This document shows, piece after piece, positions 16,696 to 25,734 of a stretch of DNA of 32,745 bases. The notes under the pieces are model-generated. The model ran no database searches and had not been told where the DNA came from. It saw nothing but the letters and a program-made list of their open reading frames with translations. The DNA comes from Priestia flexa NBRC 15715 (lineage in GTDB: Bacteria; Bacillota; Bacilli; Bacillales; Bacillaceae_H). The position numbers were made by a program, and so were the translations under genes. Location of the stretch: NCBI RefSeq assembly GCF_001591565.1, contig NZ_BCVD01000032.1:1-32745 (forward strand). The letters run 5' to 3'. Position 1 is the first letter of the stretch, and the number at the start of each line of letters is the position of its first letter.

Positions 16696-16791
16696 CTACA
16701 TCAAAGAAAAGTACGTGTTTTTCATGCTACTAAAAATAATTACCGTCAAACAAATAATTGCGAAAAATGATACCAAAATGACATTTTTCAT
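16696..16791 (-). CDS. Possible 31-residue single-span membrane peptide
   Basis: A short reading frame with an ATG preceded by GGAGAGAAGTAAT, a good ribosome binding site. It encodes MKNVILVSFFAIICLTVII followed by a polar end (SSMKNTYFSLM). Residues 4-20 would make one membrane helix with a positively charged N-terminal side. It lies alone in the 351-base gap between mrfB (ending 16955) and cotD (starting 16603), on the same strand as both. The gap otherwise holds the cotD promoter and AT-rich sequence with no clear terminator after mrfB. Small single-span peptides of this sort are common in sporulating Bacillus, but I do not recognise a family and have no evidence of expression. Confidence 0.45.
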   Translation of the reverse strand: MKNVILVSFFAIICLTVIIFSSMKNTYFSLM

Positions 16792-16954
16792 ATTACTTCT
16801 CTCCATCTCACCAAAGTTCTATATTTTTGATATAAATTGCTAAAACAGCAATACAATGTCTTATTTTATCAACGACTGAAAAATAGAACAATATTTAAAA
16901 TAGAGAAAACTAAAATTTAACAATTTGGAATTTTCAGTAATAAATTAACAATCA

Positions 16955-18211
16955 TTATAAGTGAGATGTATACATTTTATCTTTATATCTAACCCGATTA
17001 ATCCGCTTGTATAGAGCTTCTAGTTTATCATTTTCAATGAACGTTTGACTTTCTTCCGTCAGCTGTAAGGCTTTTTCTGCATAAAATACCCCACGCTCAT
17101 AGTTTTTAAACTTATGTTCATATAATTTAGCAAGCTCAACAGCTGCTTCAGTTTGAAGAAGTATTGGCGCGTTGGAAACAACATATAAAAACAGCTCTTC
17201 TGCCTTTTCAAATTGCTTGTTACGCTTATGCTCAAAAGCAATAGCTCGGATCGCTTGATACTCTTCATCACTTTTTGCATTAGCCACATCTTCATACAAT
17301 GCTAACGCCTCTTGTTTTTCACCGAGCTGTTCGTACCAACGAGCGACTTCAAATTTCTCTTTCAACGTAGCTTTATGCTCAGAGAGAAGTTGCTTTGACA
17401 GGTGAATATAGAGCGTAATTAAAGAGAGGATATCTGATTCATTATGATCCATTACTTCAAATAACCCTTGAGGATTTTTGCTTTCTATGAAATCAAAATA
17501 AATCATTGGTGCTAAAAACCCTGGGACATCATTAACACGTTCAACCCCCAGCACCTCTTTTTCAACATTTGCAAGCTTAACAGAATCCATTTTATGTTTC
17601 CAAAGCCTTCTTGAAGCGTGTAGTAAATCAAAATGCCCAAACTTAGGAAGTTTCGGTAAATGGTCTCTTAATAACGTGTGTCTTGTTTTTACATGAGGCC
17701 AATCAAAAGACTTTCCGTTATAAGTGACGAGCGTTGTATAATCAACGGCTTTTAAAAAGCTTTCGTAAAACGCAACTTCACCGCTTGGCTCGGTTAACAC
17801 ATGCTGCCTAAATATCACTTCATCTTCTATCACCTGTGCATAGCCCAGTAAAAAGATAGTCGTTCCTGTTCCCGTACTCAACCCCGTCGTTTCTGTATCG
17901 AAGAAAAACAAATCCGACATTTTATGCCCTTTTGCAGAAAGTGGATGTGATAGCGGAGACTTATTCCATGCTTCTATCACTTTCTGTAGTTCTGAAAATG
18001 CATAATGTCCGTGACGATAGCCAATTGGATAGCGCACTTCACGAATCATGCAGTAGTTATCCTCGCTAAAATAAGGCTTAGCAAATTTTTCATTCCACTG
18101 CTGTTCATAGGCTATTCGTTGATGATTAACCGGTTCACTTTTTAAAACAGGCACTTTCTCTTCCACATGCAAATGCTTTTTCATTCGATTAAGCTTATTT
18201 TTCAACGACAT
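16955..18211 (-). CDS. mrfB: MrfB, DEDD exonuclease for mitomycin damage repair
   Basis: Partner of MrfA in the UvrABC-independent repair of mitomycin C adducts described in B. subtilis (YprB). The RNase H-like nuclease domain covers about 95-270: FFFDTETTGLS holds the first acidic pair (D105, E107), LVTYNGKSFDWPHVKTRH the second motif, and VMDHNESDILSLITLYIHL the third, as in DEDD-type 3'-5' exonucleases. The C-terminal third is a set of TPR-like helices (EKFEVARWYEQLGEKQEALALYEDVA and later KAEELFLYVV, ELAKLYEHKFKNYERGVFYAEKALQL), likely for protein contacts. The start is ATG 18211; a GTG at 18220 touches the mrfA stop. The close spacing to mrfA indicates one operon. Confidence 0.92.
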   Translation of the reverse strand: MSLKNKLNRMKKHLHVEEKVPVLKSEPVNHQRIAYEQQWNEKFAKPYFSEDNYCMIREVRYPIGYRHGHYAFSELQKVIEAWNKSPLSHPLSAKGHKMSDLFFFDTETTGLSTGTGTTIFLLGYAQVIEDEVIFRQHVLTEPSGEVAFYESFLKAVDYTTLVTYNGKSFDWPHVKTRHTLLRDHLPKLPKFGHFDLLHASRRLWKHKMDSVKLANVEKEVLGVERVNDVPGFLAPMIYFDFIESKNPQGLFEVMDHNESDILSLITLYIHLSKQLLSEHKATLKEKFEVARWYEQLGEKQEALALYEDVANAKSDEEYQAIRAIAFEHKRNKQFEKAEELFLYVVSNAPILLQTEAAVELAKLYEHKFKNYERGVFYAEKALQLTEESQTFIENDKLEALYKRINRVRYKDKMYTSHL

Positions 18212-18220
18212 TTCTTGCAC

Positions 18221-20491
18221 CTACCTTGCTAATAATAGCTGAAGCAGTGAGAGCGCATCCTGTTTAGCATGTTCACCTTGCCCCTCTAATCCAATACAGG
18301 ATGGACAGCCGCTTTCACAATGACAAGTAGCAATAAGCTGCTGCGCTTCTTCTAACACTTCTTTCATTTGTTCGTATACTTTATCACTCAGTCCAATTCC
18401 ACCAGGGTAACGATCATATAAAAAGATGGTTGGCTCTTCATTATGAACGGCTTTCACTTGCGGAACAACATGTAAATCAGAAGGGTCACACATCACCATT
18501 AACGGTGCAATTGACTGAATGGTAGTAGCAACTGATAATAGAGCCTGTTCTAATCGTTCTTCTGACTCTTGGAATACTTCTTTTGAAAAACTAAGCCAAA
18601 CTGCATTGGTATGCAGCTCTTCCTCAGGCAAATGAATTGGACCTGACCCAATGTTTTCATGCGTCTCAAATTTAATCTTCTTAAAAATAGTAGCCATCGC
18701 GCTTACCATTACATCTCCGTATCCCATCGTATAAGAAGGTGCTTTCGTTTCTTTATCGGCTTCCAACACTTTTAAGTTAACGGCTAAATTGGCGTCTGTA
18801 AAATAATCAGCGGTGACTTCACGTACGTATGCTTTTTTTTCATCCCAATCTAAATACTCAACTTGATATTGAATACCTTGATGTAAATAAATAGCTTCAT
18901 CATGTAAAAGCGTCATGGCACTGAAACGGTCCATCTCTCCGATGACCTTTACGTTGGCGACGTCTGACTGATCAATAATAACGACATTTTCTTGTGAAGC
19001 AGATCTCAAACTGATATTGTGAGCTGGAAATGAATCGTTCATCCAATACCACTTATCACCGCTTAGGTGAATCACGCGCTCTTCTCCTAAAAACTCCAAT
19101 ACATCTTCAATATCCACACCGTCAAACGTTTCTCCTTGCTTAAAGGGTAGTTCATAGGAGGCACACTTTAAATGATCCACTAAGATCACTAAGTTATCAG
19201 GATTAATGCGTGCCCTTTCAGGGTTACGACTGAAGAAATATTCAGGGTTTTGAATCATATATTGATCCAGCGGGCTCGAACTAGCAACCATCACAATAAC
19301 GGCTTCTCCGTGTCTGCGCCCTGCACGTCCAGCTTGTTGCCAAGCACTTGCAACTGTTCCAGGATAACCTGTCATCACACATACTTGCAGCTGCCCAATA
19401 TCTACTCCAAGCTCTAGTGCATTTGTGCTGACGACCCCATAAATTTCTCCTCTACGCAGTCCCTTTTCAATTTCACGTCTCTGCTTAGGTAAGTATCCCC
19501 CCCGGTACCCTTGAATCGATTTACCTTTCAGCTGATTTTTTACAAGCTCTTGTAAATACGTTAAGATAATTTCAACCCGAACGCGACTTCGAGCAAAAAC
19601 GATTGTTTGGATTTTATTCTTCAAAAACTCTCCTGCGATGTTACGAACCTCCAGCGTAGCGCTTCTCCTAATATTTAGTGGCTTATTTACGACGGGTGGG
19701 TTGTAAAAGATAAAATGTTTTTTTCCACTCGGTGCTCCGTTATTATCGACAAGCTCCACCTGCTCTCCTAAAAGATGCTCTGCAAGCTCTTTTGGATTGG
19801 CAATTGTAGCGGACGTACATATAAACACTGGGTTACTGCCATAATAGCGGCATATTCGCTTCAAGCGTCGAATAACGTTTGCTACGTGGCTTCCGAATAC
19901 GCCTCGATACGTATGAAGCTCATCAATAACGATATACTTTAAATTCTCAAACAACGATACCCATTTTGTATGATGAGGCAAAATAGCAGAGTGAAGCATA
20001 TCAGGATTTGTAATGACAACATGACCCGCTTTGCGCACCTTTTGACGAATATTAGCTGGCGTGTCTCCATCGTATGTGTAGCTGTTAATTGAAACGTCCA
20101 TTTCTTCAATCAGTTCATTTAGCTCCGTCTTTTGGTCTTGTGCAAGAGCTTTTGTTGGAAACAAATATAGCGCACGGGACTGCTCATTTTCCATGATACT
20201 TTGAAGGACAGGAAGGTTGTAACAAAGCGTCTTTCCTGAAGCAGTAGGCGTAACGGCAACTACATTTTTCTTCTCATACGCATATGTAAAAGCTGTAGCT
20301 TGATGCGTATAAAGCGATAGAATTCCTCTCTTCTCTAATCCCGCACGTATTTTCTCATGAATTTGTGAAGGAAAAGGACTTGTTTTTGCTTCTTTTTCTT
20401 CAATTGTATGCCAATGAACGATGTTGGATTTAAACTGTTCATTCGTTTGCAACACGTTCATTACTTCTTGTAAATTTTTACGTATTTTCAT
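18221..20491 (-). CDS. mrfA: MrfA, DEAD/DEAH helicase for mitomycin damage repair
   Basis: ATP-dependent helicase of the Hrq1-like group, acting with MrfB on mitomycin C lesions. Of 756 residues, the first RecA domain has VVAVTPTASGKTLCYNLPVL (Walker A), LFPTKALAQDQK, YDGDTP, VITNPDMLH and the DELH box in YIVIDELHTYRG, then FICTSATI. The second has IVFARSRVRVEI, GYRGGYLPKQRREIE, VVSTNALELGVDIG and the arginine-finger motif AWQQAGRAGRRHG. The C-terminal DUF1998 region ends in CHCESGCPSCIG, the four-cysteine zinc-binding site. I chose ATG 20491, six bases after AGGTG. The sequence agrees closely with B. subtilis YprA as I recall it. It is the first gene of mrfA-mrfB and diverges from the gene at 20599. 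Confidence 0.95.
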   Translation of the reverse strand: MKIRKNLQEVMNVLQTNEQFKSNIVHWHTIEEKEAKTSPFPSQIHEKIRAGLEKRGILSLYTHQATAFTYAYEKKNVVAVTPTASGKTLCYNLPVLQSIMENEQSRALYLFPTKALAQDQKTELNELIEEMDVSINSYTYDGDTPANIRQKVRKAGHVVITNPDMLHSAILPHHTKWVSLFENLKYIVIDELHTYRGVFGSHVANVIRRLKRICRYYGSNPVFICTSATIANPKELAEHLLGEQVELVDNNGAPSGKKHFIFYNPPVVNKPLNIRRSATLEVRNIAGEFLKNKIQTIVFARSRVRVEIILTYLQELVKNQLKGKSIQGYRGGYLPKQRREIEKGLRRGEIYGVVSTNALELGVDIGQLQVCVMTGYPGTVASAWQQAGRAGRRHGEAVIVMVASSSPLDQYMIQNPEYFFSRNPERARINPDNLVILVDHLKCASYELPFKQGETFDGVDIEDVLEFLGEERVIHLSGDKWYWMNDSFPAHNISLRSASQENVVIIDQSDVANVKVIGEMDRFSAMTLLHDEAIYLHQGIQYQVEYLDWDEKKAYVREVTADYFTDANLAVNLKVLEADKETKAPSYTMGYGDVMVSAMATIFKKIKFETHENIGSGPIHLPEEELHTNAVWLSFSKEVFQESEERLEQALLSVATTIQSIAPLMVMCDPSDLHVVPQVKAVHNEEPTIFLYDRYPGGIGLSDKVYEQMKEVLEEAQQLIATCHCESGCPSCIGLEGQGEHAKQDALSLLQLLLAR

Positions 20492-20598
20492 CTTCATCAC
20501 CTAGCTTTATTTTAACGAATTTAAGGCTTGTTTCAAATCATTAGTTTTTGTATGTTTTTTCAAAAAAGGGACATCGTAACAACTAGGAGGTGGACAAC

Positions 20599-20850
20599 AT
20601 GGGAAATCCTTATTTATGTCCAAGCTGTAAAACAAACCGAACGCGCTTTAATATCATTGAGCAAAAAGCTACGGCAGTCAAATTAGATCCTCGCTCTGGT
20701 GACGTTGTAACAGAATATACCAATGATTCACTAGATGCTTTCCATGCGCCATACCGTGGCCCAGAACGCCGCATTCAGTGCGCAGCATGTGGTTTAATTG
20801 AAGATGAATATACATTTGTAAAACACGCTGAAAGCAAGCAACTATCATAA
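20599..20850 (+). CDS. Small zinc-ribbon-like protein (83 aa)
   Basis: An 83-residue protein with paired cysteines: CPSC near the N terminus ([17 protein letters not shown]) and CAAC near residue 62 ([13 protein letters not shown]). Together they make a two-stranded zinc ribbon of the kind seen in RNA-polymerase-associated or translation-linked small proteins. The linker includes [12 protein letters not shown] and [12 protein letters not shown] do not recognise the family and assign no function. The start is ATG 20599, eight bases after AGGAGG; an in-frame GTG at 20590 lies inside that ribosome binding site. It is transcribed away from mrfA, with fewer than 110 bases between the starts, and shares a terminator with the converging yyaL gene. 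Confidence 0.85.
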   Translation: MGNPYLCPSCKTNRTRFNIIEQKATAVKLDPRSGDVVTEYTNDSLDAFHAPYRGPERRIQCAACGLIEDEYTFVKHAESKQLS

Positions 20851-20882
20851 AAAATACCGCCATAGAGGAATGGCGGTATTTT
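20851..20882 (+). terminator. Bidirectional terminator, zinc-ribbon gene / yyaL
   Basis: Perfect arms ATACCGCCAT (20854-20863) and ATGGCGGTAT (20870-20879), with T-runs on both sides, lie between two converging genes. Confidence 0.9.
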
Positions 20883-20889
20883 ATTACTT

Positions 20890-22926
20890 TTATAAAACTG
20901 CTTCAATAGCCTTTTTTATTTCCATAGACGGACGCTCGCACGCAAAATCTTTACATACATAAATGGTCGACTCACCTCTTTGGTCATAGCTCTCTAGGAA
21001 ATCAGCATGTGGCATCAGTTCGTTTTTATTCCCAACCAACCATACAACTTCTGGTATAAATGACGTCTTCAAAAGCTGTATTTCTTCTACTTTACCTTTA
21101 GTTAACACAACCATTTCTTTTATCCCGATTGCTTGTTCAAGCCGCGCTTGTAAAAACTGCGTATGGCTACTGGCTTGCATTCGAATAAGTGAATAAAACG
21201 TTCGCTCCATCTTTTCAACCATTTGTAATAACTTTTCGTTTCCTGTTCGGTGACCTAAACGTAAAAGCTGGCAAACGGCGACGCTATTACCGGATGGGAG
21301 AGCACCATCGTACACTTCTTTTTCACGCACAAGCAGTTGCTCTGCATCACTTCCAGTAAAGAAAAACCCGCCTTTGTCTTCATCCCAAAATAATGAAGTC
21401 ATATTCTCTGCAAGTGCTTTCGCCTTCGTAAGATAATCTACTTTGAGTGTCGCATCGTAAAGATCGTTATAAGCCCATAATAAAAACGCATAGTCATCAA
21501 TTAAACCTTTTTCCTTTACTTCTCCTTCACGATAGCGAACCATTAAGCGCTCCGTCTCGTACATATTTTCGTGGATAAAAAGCGCAGCCTGCTCAGCTAG
21601 CTCTGTAAATGTTTCATTTTGCAATGTCCGACCCGCTTTTGCTAATGCGCTTATAATCAAGCCATTCCAAGATGTTAAAATCTTATCATCAACGTGAGGG
21701 TATATGCGTTTTTGACGCTCTTTTAACAGTTTTTCATTGCATTTTTTTAGCTTAGTTTCCGTTTCTTCAACGGATTGTTTACTGCGCTTGGCTAGCTCTT
21801 CTATTTCCGTTGGAATTAAATGAAGGTGGTTCTTGCCTTCAAAGTTCCCTTCTTCCGTAATGCTATATGCACTGCAGACAAACTCGGCTTCCTCTTCAGT
21901 GAAAAGGTTTGTTATTTCTTCTTTTGACCATACGTAATAGGTTCCTTCTGCTCCTTCTGAGTCAGCGTCAATCGCTGAATAGAATGCACCCGTTTGACTA
22001 TCTCTCATTTCACGAATTAAAAATGTGATACTCTCTTCAATTATTTCACGATAGCGCTGTTTCTTCGTCATTTGATATGCTTCAATATAAGCATGTAGCA
22101 ACAGCCCTTGGTCATAGAGCATTTTTTCAAAGTGCGGAATCATCCATTGTTGATCTGTTGAATACCTCGCAAATCCACCACCAATTTGATCATAGAGACC
22201 GCTTGAGGCTAACGAATCAAGCGTTTTTTCAACCATTAACAGCGCCGTATCATTATTGGTTAATCGATGATATCGAAGCAAAAATGTCAGCGTATGCGGC
22301 ATTGGAAATTTCGGTGATTGCCCAAATCCTCCATACACTGGATCAAATTGACCAACGAGCTGCTGAAATGCTTGATGAAGGGTGGCTTCATCAAGTGTGC
22401 TGTCTGAAGGAATATGTACAGAAGCTTTTAAACCTTTTACAACCTGCTCTCCTACCTTTTCAACAAAGGACCGCTCATGCAGAAACTTTTCAGCGAGCTG
22501 TGGTAGCGCATCCATCATACCTGGTCTATTATAAGCGCTATTCTTTGGGAAATAGGTACCCGCATAAAACGGTTTTTGGTCAGGTGTTAAAAAGACGTTT
22601 AAAGGCCAACCTCCGTGATTGGTCATCATTTGGCATACGCGCATGTAAATGGAATCGATATCTGGTCGCTCTTCGCGGTCTACTTTAATTGCAATAAAGT
22701 GTCTATTTAATAAATCTGCGACTTCTTCATCTTCAAAGCTTTCTTTTTCCATCACGTGGCACCAATGACAAGTGCTATATCCAATTGATACAAATACAGG
22801 CTTATTTTCACGCCTGGCTTTTTCAAAGGCTTCTTCTCCCCACGGATACCAATTAACTGGGTTATGTGCGTGCTGTAGCAGATAAGGAGATTTCTCATGA
22901 ATCAGTGCGTTAGTATATTTTTGCAT
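20890..22926 (-). CDS. yyaL: Thioredoxin-domain protein, YyaL/DUF255 family
   Basis: A 678-residue protein of the DUF255/spermatogenesis-associated protein 20 family. Residues about 1-165 form a thioredoxin-like domain starting with [27 protein letters not shown]; the redox motif is [15 protein letters not shown], a C-H-W-C active site. The rest is an (alpha/alpha)6 barrel of the glycosidase/epimerase type, with [59 protein letters not shown] and the late [16 protein letters not shown]. Length is close to B. subtilis YyaL (about 689). There is no signal peptide, so it should be cytoplasmic. ATG follows AAGAAGGTG. It stands alone, followed by a shared terminator. The reaction is unknown; a carbohydrate-related role has been suggested only from the fold. 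Confidence 0.92.
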   Translation of the reverse strand: MQKYTNALIHEKSPYLLQHAHNPVNWYPWGEEAFEKARRENKPVFVSIGYSTCHWCHVMEKESFEDEEVADLLNRHFIAIKVDREERPDIDSIYMRVCQMMTNHGGWPLNVFLTPDQKPFYAGTYFPKNSAYNRPGMMDALPQLAEKFLHERSFVEKVGEQVVKGLKASVHIPSDSTLDEATLHQAFQQLVGQFDPVYGGFGQSPKFPMPHTLTFLLRYHRLTNNDTALLMVEKTLDSLASSGLYDQIGGGFARYSTDQQWMIPHFEKMLYDQGLLLHAYIEAYQMTKKQRYREIIEESITFLIREMRDSQTGAFYSAIDADSEGAEGTYYVWSKEEITNLFTEEEAEFVCSAYSITEEGNFEGKNHLHLIPTEIEELAKRSKQSVEETETKLKKCNEKLLKERQKRIYPHVDDKILTSWNGLIISALAKAGRTLQNETFTELAEQAALFIHENMYETERLMVRYREGEVKEKGLIDDYAFLLWAYNDLYDATLKVDYLTKAKALAENMTSLFWDEDKGGFFFTGSDAEQLLVREKEVYDGALPSGNSVAVCQLLRLGHRTGNEKLLQMVEKMERTFYSLIRMQASSHTQFLQARLEQAIGIKEMVVLTKGKVEEIQLLKTSFIPEVVWLVGNKNELMPHADFLESYDQRGESTIYVCKDFACERPSMEIKKAIEAVL

Positions 22927-22941
22927 CTTTACACCTTCTTT

Positions 22942-23412
22942 CTATAATGATAGTTTACCGCCTTCTATTACTTTCTCCAAATGAACTAGGGTTAGCTCAT
23001 CATTTATTTTTGTAGTTCTTATCACGAAAAAGCCTTTCTTTTGATAAAGACAAATAGCTGGCATATTCTTTGAAGCCGTTGAAATAGATATCTTAGTAGC
23101 TGAATAGTTTTTTTCTACAAAGGCTAGTAATTTTTGAGCAATTCCTTGTTTAAAATGCGCAGGATCAATAAACAACCGGTAAATATCTAACTCTTTCCCC
23201 AGCACTTTAAACGAAATAACGCCGGCTAACGTGTCTTCTATGTAGTATCCCAAAAATATCTCTTTAGATTGTTGTAGGTGGAGGAGCGTTTCTTGCAAAG
23301 GTGGAATCTGACGACTACGAATAATTGATGCTTCAACTTCGTATGATCGTTTTTGTAAAGCTAAAATGGCTTTTGCTTGCTGATTATTTAGCACACTATT
23401 TTCTTTAATCAT
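22942..23412 (-). CDS. GNAT family N-acetyltransferase
   Basis: A 156-residue acetyl-CoA-dependent transferase of unknown acceptor. The first half (IKENSVLNNQQAKAILALQKRSYEVEASIIRSRQIPPL) is the acceptor side. GYYIEDTLAGVISFKVLGKELDIYRLFIDPAHFKQGIAQKLLAFVEKNY (about 53-102) holds motif A, with Q-G-I-A as the pyrophosphate loop, and AICLYQKKGFFVIRTTKI is motif B. The start is ATG 23412, five bases after GGAGG; an ATG at 23424 precedes that site. It ends 15 bases upstream of the yyaL start, so the two may share a transcript. The motif A glycine pattern is shortened (Q-x-x-G-x-A rather than Q-x-x-G-x-G), which is common in the superfamily. Confidence 0.85.
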   Translation of the reverse strand: MIKENSVLNNQQAKAILALQKRSYEVEASIIRSRQIPPLQETLLHLQQSKEIFLGYYIEDTLAGVISFKVLGKELDIYRLFIDPAHFKQGIAQKLLAFVEKNYSATKISISTASKNMPAICLYQKKGFFVIRTTKINDELTLVHLEKVIEGGKLSL

Positions 23413-23572
23413 TTGTTCCTCCATCTGTTTGTCTTCTTTACTTTTCTATCATTATAACTTATCTGGTTCTTAACGTTAAAAAAATAAAGTGATTCTGTTC
23501 TAAATAGCCGTGCTTGTTGATATGTATAAAAGGACAAAACAACTAGTCTACACACCAAAGGAGAGAAATTAA

Positions 23573-23848
23573 ATGAATAGTAGCTTTTTCAACTTCGACA
23601 AGATGTTAACACCTTCTATCATTAAAATTGTCTTCATTATTGTCTCTGTCTTAACCATTCTATTAGGTTTTGGATTTATTGTAAGTGGAATTAATAGCAT
23701 GTATGGTGGTGGTTCCCTTGTCTTTTTAGGCCTAGCATTAATTGTGGTGGGGCCACTATTTACGCGCATTTACTGTGAAACCCTAATTGTTGTATTTAAA
23801 ATGCATGAAGCTCTTCATAAAATGGCAGAAATAAAGAATCAAGAATAA
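23573..23848 (+). CDS. DUF4282 small membrane protein
   Basis: A 91-residue protein with two membrane helices, IKIVFIIVSVLTILLGFGFIV (about 17-37) and GSLVFLGLALIVVGPLFTRIY (about 47-67), joined by a short glycine-rich turn (INSMYGGG). The front part, FFNFDKMLTPSIIKI, and the end, RIYCETLIVVFKMHEALHKM, match the DUF4282 pattern of start FDxM-TP and C-terminal E-x-L-I-V-F-K. The family is widespread in bacteria, and its function is unknown. ATG follows AAAGGAGAG. It is convergent with the siderophore operon and ends at a shared terminator. Confidence 0.85.
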   Translation: MNSSFFNFDKMLTPSIIKIVFIIVSVLTILLGFGFIVSGINSMYGGGSLVFLGLALIVVGPLFTRIYCETLIVVFKMHEALHKMAEIKNQE

Positions 23849-23884
23849 AAAAAGCGATGCGGTTTAAACCGCATCGCTTTTTCA
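23849..23884 (+). terminator. Bidirectional terminator, DUF4282 gene / yclQ
   Basis: A perfect palindrome at 23851-23880 (AAAGCGATGCGG / CCGCATCGCTTT around TTTAAA) with T-runs on both sides separates two converging genes. Confidence 0.93.
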
Positions 23885-24838
23885 TCATTGTACTGCTTTT
23901 TCAATTTCTTTCGCCATCTCAGCTACTGAAAGTAGTCCCCCACCTGATAAGTACCAGTAGTTCGGATCTAAATAAACAATGTTTCCTTCTTTATAAGCTT
24001 TTGTTTTTTTGATTAGCTCGTTTTCTAGCGCTTGCTTAGCAGATGATTCCCCACCTACAACTGCGCTACGATCCACTACAAACAAGTAATCAGGATTCTT
24101 CTCTACAATGTATTCAAACGACACGCCTTGACCATGCGTGGAAGCTTCGATACCAGCATCAACTGGCGTAATTCCTAGTTCATCATGAATGATACCAAAG
24201 CGTGAGCCTGGTCCATATGCGCTTACTTTTCCTTCGTTAACAAGAACAATTAAACCATTTTTCTTTGAAGCTTGAGCTTCTTCTTTCACAGTTGCCATTG
24301 TTTTTTCAACAGCCGCTACCTCTTTTTCTACCTCTGCTTCTTTGCCAAAGATTTCGCCTAACGTTTGTGCATTTTTCTTAAATGAAGTCATATAGTTCTC
24401 TGTGTCTAAACCCATATGAATTGTCGGTGCAATCTTTGTAAACTCGTCGTATTGATCAGCTTGACGCCCTGAAATAATGATTAAATCTGGATTGATTTCG
24501 CTGATTTTTTCAAAGTCAGGTTCTTTTAATCCTCCTACATTTTCATACTTCTTATCTTCATATTTTGATAGATAAGAAGGCATGCTATCCTGCGGAACAC
24601 CAGTTACGTTGATTCCTAATTTGTCCATAGAATCTAATGTACCAAAATCAAAGACTACTATCTTATCTGGATTTTTATCTACTTTTGTTTCTCCTAATTC
24701 ATGCTGAACCGTGATTGTTTCTTCCTTTTTCGTTTCTTTCTTTTCATTGTCTGCAGTCGTGCTAGCTTCATTTGATCCGCAAGCCGCAACTATAACTGCA
24801 AGCAACGCTGCTAGAAATACCATATATAACTTCTTCAT
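23885..24838 (-). CDS. yclQ: Siderophore-binding lipoprotein (YclQ type)
   Basis: Substrate-binding subunit of an iron-siderophore ABC importer, tethered outside the membrane. A lipoprotein signal ends in VIVAAC with C20 as the lipidated residue; a Thr/Lys/Glu-rich linker follows. The mature part is the cluster A-8 (FecB/FhuD) fold, two lobes joined by a long helix: VFDFGTLDSMDKLGI, ISEINPDLIIISGRQADQYD, IAPTIHMG and SFEYIVEKNPDYLFVVDRS. The 317 residues match B. subtilis YclQ, which binds petrobactin and its precursors; the same ligand is inferred. It is last of the four-gene operon, 134 bases after yclP, and has its own ribosome binding site (AAAAGGATGG). Confidence 0.93.
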   Translation of the reverse strand: MKKLYMVFLAALLAVIVAACGSNEASTTADNEKKETKKEETITVQHELGETKVDKNPDKIVVFDFGTLDSMDKLGINVTGVPQDSMPSYLSKYEDKKYENVGGLKEPDFEKISEINPDLIIISGRQADQYDEFTKIAPTIHMGLDTENYMTSFKKNAQTLGEIFGKEAEVEKEVAAVEKTMATVKEEAQASKKNGLIVLVNEGKVSAYGPGSRFGIIHDELGITPVDAGIEASTHGQGVSFEYIVEKNPDYLFVVDRSAVVGGESSAKQALENELIKKTKAYKEGNIVYLDPNYWYLSGGGLLSVAEMAKEIEKAVQ

Positions 24839-24972
24839 CTAACTTCCATCCTTTTCGCTGTATTTAAAATATATGTGAATTACTCTAATCATAAGCTGCT
24901 ATTTTCGCACTTCATGTAAAGGGCCCCGCGCTAAACAACCTCTTAATGGATTAAAATAACAATCACCTTGAT

Positions 24973-25734
24973 CTAAGCTGAAAAATAAACGCCTATCTTG
25001 TTTCCATCAATTGTTTGAATAGGAATATGCATATCATAGACGTCTAAAAGAACATCTTCTTTAATAATTTCAGAAGTTGCTCCATGCTTAATGAGTTGTC
25101 CATTCTTTAAAGCAACAATATAATCTGAATAGCATGAGGCAAAATTAATGTCGTGAATGACAATAATAATCGTTTTCCCTAGCTCATCCACAAGCCTTCT
25201 TAAAACCTTCATGATTTGAACAGAATGCTTCATATCTAAATTATTTAAAGGTTCATCAAGTAAGATATAATCCGTATTTTGAGCTAAGACCATTGCAATA
25301 TATGCTCGTTGCCTCTGCCCACCGCTTAGCTCATCAATATACTTATGCTGCATATCTTCAAGCTCCATATATGCAATCGCTTCATCTATATAAGCTATAT
25401 CTTCTTTCTTTAACTTTCCTTGTGAATAAGGAAACCTACCAAATGATACGAGTTCTCGAATCGTAAGTCGCATCGTTAAATGGTTTGTTTGTTTTAAGAT
25501 TGAAATTTTCTTTGCTAATTCGTTGCTTTTTGAGTTCATCACATCGTGACCTTCTAATAGAATCTCACCTTCATCTCTCTTTAAGATGCGACTAATCATA
25601 GATAGCAGCGTACTTTTCCCTGCTCCATTCGGTCCGATGAATGACGTAATCTTTCCCTTTTGAATTTGAACAGATACATCATCTATTACTTTTTTGTTTC
25701 CGTACTTTTTTGTCACGCCGTTAACAGTAATCAT
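24973..25734 (-). CDS. yclP: Siderophore ABC importer ATPase (YclP type)
   Basis: ATP-hydrolysing subunit that drives siderophore import on the cytoplasmic face of the membrane. In 253 residues the motifs are complete: Walker A SFIGPNGAGKSTLL (about 32-45), the Q-loop region ILKQTNHLTMRL, signature DELSGGQRQRAYIAMVL (about 134-150), Walker B TDYILLDEPLNNLD and the H-loop VIHDINFASCYSD. The start overlaps the yclO stop as ATGA, so translation is coupled. It belongs with yclN, yclO and yclQ. Match to the B. subtilis yclNOPQ set is by order and sequence together. Confidence 0.93.
   Translation of the reverse strand: MITVNGVTKKYGNKKVIDDVSVQIQKGKITSFIGPNGAGKSTLLSMISRILKRDEGEILLEGHDVMNSKSNELAKKISILKQTNHLTMRLTIRELVSFGRFPYSQGKLKKEDIAYIDEAIAYMELEDMQHKYIDELSGGQRQRAYIAMVLAQNTDYILLDEPLNNLDMKHSVQIMKVLRRLVDELGKTIIIVIHDINFASCYSDYIVALKNGQLIKHGATSEIIKEDVLLDVYDMHIPIQTIDGNKIGVYFSA

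Noticed and set aside
22077-22688. Plus-strand open frame of 203 codons opposite yyaL
   Set aside because: It lies wholly within a well-supported gene on the other strand, lacks a clear ribosome binding site, and its product looks like a random shadow.
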